Source: Bacteroides congonensis (GTDB lineage Bacteria; Bacteroidota; Bacteroidia; Bacteroidales; Bacteroidaceae). From it: a stretch of DNA of 64,000 nucleotides. Below the pieces are notes generated by a model. The model was given only the letters and a program-made list of their open reading frames with translations. It did no database searches and had not been told where the DNA came from. Both the position numbers and the translations under genes were made by a program. Shown here piece by piece: positions 60,856 to 64,000 of this stretch; the first letter of the stretch is position 1; every line of letters begins with the position of its first letter. Location: assembly GCF_900130125.1 (NCBI RefSeq), contig NZ_FQXY01000010.1, positions 1,302,001 through 1,366,000 on the forward strand. Direction: 5' to 3'.

Positions 60856-60913
60856 AAATCTTAAGATTTACATATGTAAAAGCTAAGATTAACATTGGTA
60901 AATCTTAAGATTT
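60856..60913. promoter_or_regulatory. Two identical 14-bp palindromes in 22-bp register (operator candidates)
   Basis: AAATCTTAAGATTT occurs at 60856-60869 and again at 60900-60913, centres exactly 44 bp apart. Midway, with its centre at 60884.5, lies a degraded copy with only its right half (AAGATTA). CATATG at 60871-60876 is centred 11 bp from both the first palindrome and the middle site. The block lies between the regulator stop at 60946 and the topA promoter, and could be the binding site of a dimeric regulator. Confidence 0.6.
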
Positions 60914-60945
60914 GGTTTTGGGAAAAACAGGTTGTCCGTGTTTGC

Positions 60946-63900
60946 TTACTCCATGATGGATGAAGGGGCTTCTTTCGCTTTCTTGAGAAATTCCGTCGGC
61001 AACATGCCAAATTGTTTTTGGAAACACTTGGCAAAATAGGAAGAGGAACTGAACCCGACGAGGAATCCTATTTCAGTAACTCTGTATTCGCCCTCTACCA
61101 TCATCCGGCAAGCTTTCTTCAATCGGGTGATTTTGATAAAGTCATTGGGAGTCATCCCGATAATCCCTTTGATTTTAGTGAATACCGAGGTACGGCTCAT
61201 GCCAAGTTCCTGTGCCAGCGTGTTGACAGAGAATTCCGAATCTTCAATATTGTTCAATATGATATCTGTGCACTTATTCATAAACTCTTCATCCAGTTTG
61301 TTGTGAACCGCCGAGTGCAAGTCGGACAATGGAGTGGAAGCATATGTTTTCTGTTGCTTTTCCCTCTTCTTTAGAAGATTGCGCAATTGCGCTTTCAGAT
61401 GGAAAGGGGAAAACGGTTTTTCTATGTAGGCGTCGGCACCGGACTCCAGTCCTTTTATCTTGCTTTCCGTGTCCGTCTTTGCGGTAAGGAGAATGACGGG
61501 GACATGGGAGATGTTGATGTCGGTTTTGATTTTTCCGCACAGTTCGAATCCGTCCATTTCTTCCATCATCACATCACTGATAATAAGGTCTATGTTATTC
61601 TTCCCTAGAATCTGCAAAGCCTCTTCACCGCTTGATGCGGAGATGACAAAATACTCTTCGGATAATATCTTGGAGAGGAAATCAAGAATTTCCGGATTGT
61701 CGTCAACTACCATCACGGCGTACTGCTTCTTTACCGGTTCATCCGGCAGTACGGTTTCCGGTTCTCCTTCTTCCGTATTGATTTCTGTGATAATCGTGTC
61801 TTCTACCCGTTTCATTGGTGGGGCGATACTGACGGCGGCTTGTTTGGGGAAGTGCACGGAAATGGCAGCTCCGCTTTTGCCGTCTTTTCTGTCATTAGCT
61901 TCAATATTACCATTCATCAGTTGGATGAGGGAGCGTGTCATATGCAGTCCGATGCCGATTCCCAGTTTATTCAGTTCGCTGTTGTTCTTAACCTGGTAAA
62001 ATGCATCGAATATTTTAGTTTTTTCCTGGTCGGTGATGCCGATACCGTCATCTGTGACGGTAATTATTATTTCGGAATCATTTTCCGCCGCAGTGACGCT
62101 AATCGTACTTCTGGCATATTTCAGGGCGTTGCTTAACAGGTTGCTGATAATCTTGGTGAATGCTTCTTCATCTGTGACCATAGTCATACTTTCGGGGATT
62201 GATGAAATATCAATGCTTATTTTCTTTTGTCTTGTAGACAACTCGAAGATACAGGTGACCTTGGCTATTGTGTCTTTCACCCGGTAAGAGTCATAAGACA
62301 GTTTGTAAGCTCCCGAATCCACTTTCCGGAAGTCCAGCAGTTGGGTGACGAGTGCGTACAGACGTTTATAGTTCTGTTCGATGATACTCAGATATTCTCC
62401 GTAGACATTGTTGATGCTCGTGGTCTTCATCAGATATTCCAGCGGGCCGATGATAAGACTCAGCGGAGTTCGTATTTCGTGGGCAATGTTGGTGAAGAAA
62501 TCAATCTTCGCGTTATATAGTTCCTTTTCCTTTTCATCATTCAACCTTTTCATGCGTGCTTTCTGCCGTTTTTCCGTGCGCTTGATGTAATACCATACGG
62601 TGAGTAACAGTATAATCAGCAGGATGATTGCATAAATAAAGTAAGCCAGTTGCGATTGGAAAAATGGCGGCAGCACTTTGATTTTTAGTTGAATCTCGTT
62701 GCTGCTCCATATTTTGTCACTGTTGGTTCCTTTGATTCTTAACACATATTCGCCGGCAGGAAGGTTGGCATAAGAAAGATGATTGTTGATTCCTTTAGTG
62801 AATTGCCAACCGCTGTCCAAGCCTTCCAGCATATATTGGTAGTTGTTTTCTTTAGGGGCGATATAGCTGAGAGCCGCAAAGTCGAATCCAATCATGGACT
62901 GGTTGTATTCCAGAATGATTTCATCCGTATATCCGATAGACCGTTGGATAGGTGAGTCGGGTATATTAGCCTGTACTTCCTTTCCGAAAATGGTCATGTT
63001 GGTGAGAACAACAGGCGGATTGTATGTGTTTTCACGCAAATCTTGGGGAAAGAAATAGCAGAAGCCATCCGTTGAACCCAGGAATAACTTCCCGTCAGAA
63101 GATTCAACTCCCGAACGAGGCGTAAACTGCTCATTATAAAGTCCGTTTGATTTAGAGTAAGTTTTCAGATATTCCGTGTCGGGATTATATACAGCAAGTC
63201 CTTTATTAGTGCTAATCCATAATAAATCTCCTTTGGGGATGATAGAAGTGATGATTTTGTTGGGCAGTTCCAAATGGTCATATCGGGTGAAGTTGTCCGA
63301 ATCTTCATTATATCTGCATAATCCTTGTCCGTAAGTCCCTATCCACAGCCGCTTTCTGTTGTCGATAGCTAATGTGGTAATCACATTTTTAGTGATTGAA
63401 TTCGGGTTGTCCGAACGTTGATAGGCGGTGGTTTCCCCGGTCTTGATGTTGTATGAGTAAAGACCGCTGATGCTTGTTCCTATCCATATTTTTCCGTGAT
63501 AGTCTTCTATGATAGCAGATATTCTGCCTGCAAAAGACCCCATCCTGGTAAAATTCTTTTGTTTGGGATTGTAGAGGCAAATACCGTTGGAAGTACCTAC
63601 GTAGATGCATCCGTTGCTGGCTTTATATAATATGAAAACCCGGGAGGAGGATATGGATGTTGAATCTTCCGGATTATGCAGGTAGCTTTCCACTTTTCCG
63701 GTTTTTAAATCAAATACTTCCAATCCCCGTCCGTAAGTGGCGGCATACAACTTGTCACCGTCTACCAGCAGGTCATGTATGCAATAATAAGTAGTACCTA
63801 TACTTGCCGCATCCCGGAATGGGGTGACTTCCTGTGTTCTGGCGTTGAATCGGAAAATTCCGTTATCGTCAGTTCCTATCCAGTATTGGTCGTCTTTGCC

Positions 63901-64000
63901 TTCTTTTATTACATTCACTACCTTTCCTGCCTGTGTGGTAGCTGATAATGAGCAACTATAATATTTGAAGTTATTCTGAAAAGCCGAATAAAACTTGATG
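60946..64000 (-). CDS. Hybrid two-component system regulator (HTCS), N-terminus outside window
   Basis: A one-protein sensor kinase and transcription factor for PUL control. The frame is open at the window edge, and about 1017 residues are visible. Reading along the minus strand: periplasmic beta-propeller repeats (YWIGTDDNGIFRFNARTQEV, IWIGTSISGLYSYN, LWIGTYGQGLCRYN), a Y_Y_Y domain (YQYMLEGLDSGWQFTKG), one membrane segment (FIYAIILLIILLLTVWYYI), HisKA with the phospho-His in FTNIAHEIRTPLSL (about 62490), HATPase (DDGIGITDQEK, LGIGIGLHM), a receiver with the phospho-acceptor in LIISDVMMEEMDG (about 61570) and an AraC-type HTH (about 60960-61260). Its target is probably a PUL beyond the window. 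Confidence 0.95.
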   Translation of the reverse strand, partial: IKFYSAFQNNFKYYSCSLSATTQAGKVVNVIKEGKDDQYWIGTDDNGIFRFNARTQEVTPFRDAASIGTTYYCIHDLLVDGDKLYAATYGRGLEVFDLKTGKVESYLHNPEDSTSISSSRVFILYKASNGCIYVGTSNGICLYNPKQKNFTRMGSFAGRISAIIEDYHGKIWIGTSISGLYSYNIKTGETTAYQRSDNPNSITKNVITTLAIDNRKRLWIGTYGQGLCRYNEDSDNFTRYDHLELPNKIITSIIPKGDLLWISTNKGLAVYNPDTEYLKTYSKSNGLYNEQFTPRSGVESSDGKLFLGSTDGFCYFFPQDLRENTYNPPVVLTNMTIFGKEVQANIPDSPIQRSIGYTDEIILEYNQSMIGFDFAALSYIAPKENNYQYMLEGLDSGWQFTKGINNHLSYANLPAGEYVLRIKGTNSDKIWSSNEIQLKIKVLPPFFQSQLAYFIYAIILLIILLLTVWYYIKRTEKRQKARMKRLNDEKEKELYNAKIDFFTNIAHEIRTPLSLIIGPLEYLMKTTSINNVYGEYLSIIEQNYKRLYALVTQLLDFRKVDSGAYKLSYDSYRVKDTIAKVTCIFELSTRQKKISIDISSIPESMTMVTDEEAFTKIISNLLSNALKYARSTISVTAAENDSEIIITVTDDGIGITDQEKTKIFDAFYQVKNNSELNKLGIGIGLHMTRSLIQLMNGNIEANDRKDGKSGAAISVHFPKQAAVSIAPPMKRVEDTIITEINTEEGEPETVLPDEPVKKQYAVMVVDDNPEILDFLSKILSEEYFVISASSGEEALQILGKNNIDLIISDVMMEEMDGFELCGKIKTDINISHVPVILLTAKTDTESKIKGLESGADAYIEKPFSPFHLKAQLRNLLKKREKQQKTYASTPLSDLHSAVHNKLDEEFMNKCTDIILNNIEDSEFSVNTLAQELGMSRTSVFTKIKGIIGMTPNDFIKITRLKKACRMMVEGEYRVTEIGFLVGFSSSSYFAKCFQKQFGMLPTEFLKKAKEAPSSIME

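Overview
The window is a piece of a Bacteroides chromosome, most likely a gut species of the B. thetaiotaomicron/ovatus group; I cannot resolve the species. The evidence is SusC/SusD/SusE gene trios, an ECF sigma/FecR anti-sigma pair, a hybrid two-component regulator, lipoproteins with acidic residues after the lipid cysteine, a fused SecDF, and several promoters of the Bacteroides type (TTG, 19-20 bases, TAnnTTTG) with no Shine-Dalgarno sequences.

Region 1 (1-12741, all +) is an AT-rich polysaccharide utilization locus (PUL). It holds a 5'-truncated SusC, SusD, a SusE-like lipoprotein, a DUF4832/DUF4874 protein and a DUF4886 (SGNH-like) lipoprotein, then a terminator, then a GH3 beta-glucosidase-like enzyme and a GH105 unsaturated glycuronyl hydrolase.

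Region 2 (12959-39423, all +) is a second, larger PUL. It starts with an ECF sigma factor and FecR anti-sigma factor. Next come a second DUF4832 protein, a SusC with an N-terminal STN signalling domain, SusD, a SusE-like protein with a duplicated module and a third DUF4832 protein. After these come a secreted FAD oxidoreductase, a GH36-like enzyme, a CE7-like esterase, a GH2, two DUF4886 proteins and two GH3 enzymes. The DUF4886-GH3 block is a paralogous copy of the one in region 1. The STN domain with ECF/FecR predicts substrate-induced trans-envelope control. Neither PUL contains an obvious classical endo-acting enzyme. The three DUF4832 proteins share two conserved glutamates about 100 residues apart and could fill that role.

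Region 3 (39424-41041) is largely non-coding. It holds a strong terminator, a DUF4143 ATPase remnant, a symmetric array of palindromes spaced exactly 22 bp apart, a hairpin, a structured RNA candidate with its own promoter, and a possible 28-residue small protein.

Region 4 (41042-60760) is core genome: 2-oxoacid:ferredoxin oxidoreductase KorAB, tRNA-Arg(CCT), SecDF, an operon of two rhomboid proteases with a phosphatase-family protein and an M3 peptidase, an HU protein, a CE12-type esterase, ArgS, an LruC-domain lipoprotein and topoisomerase I. Two identical 14-bp palindromes, again in 22-bp register, lie upstream of topA. The window ends inside a hybrid two-component regulator (60946-64000) whose N-terminus, and probably its PUL, lie beyond the edge.
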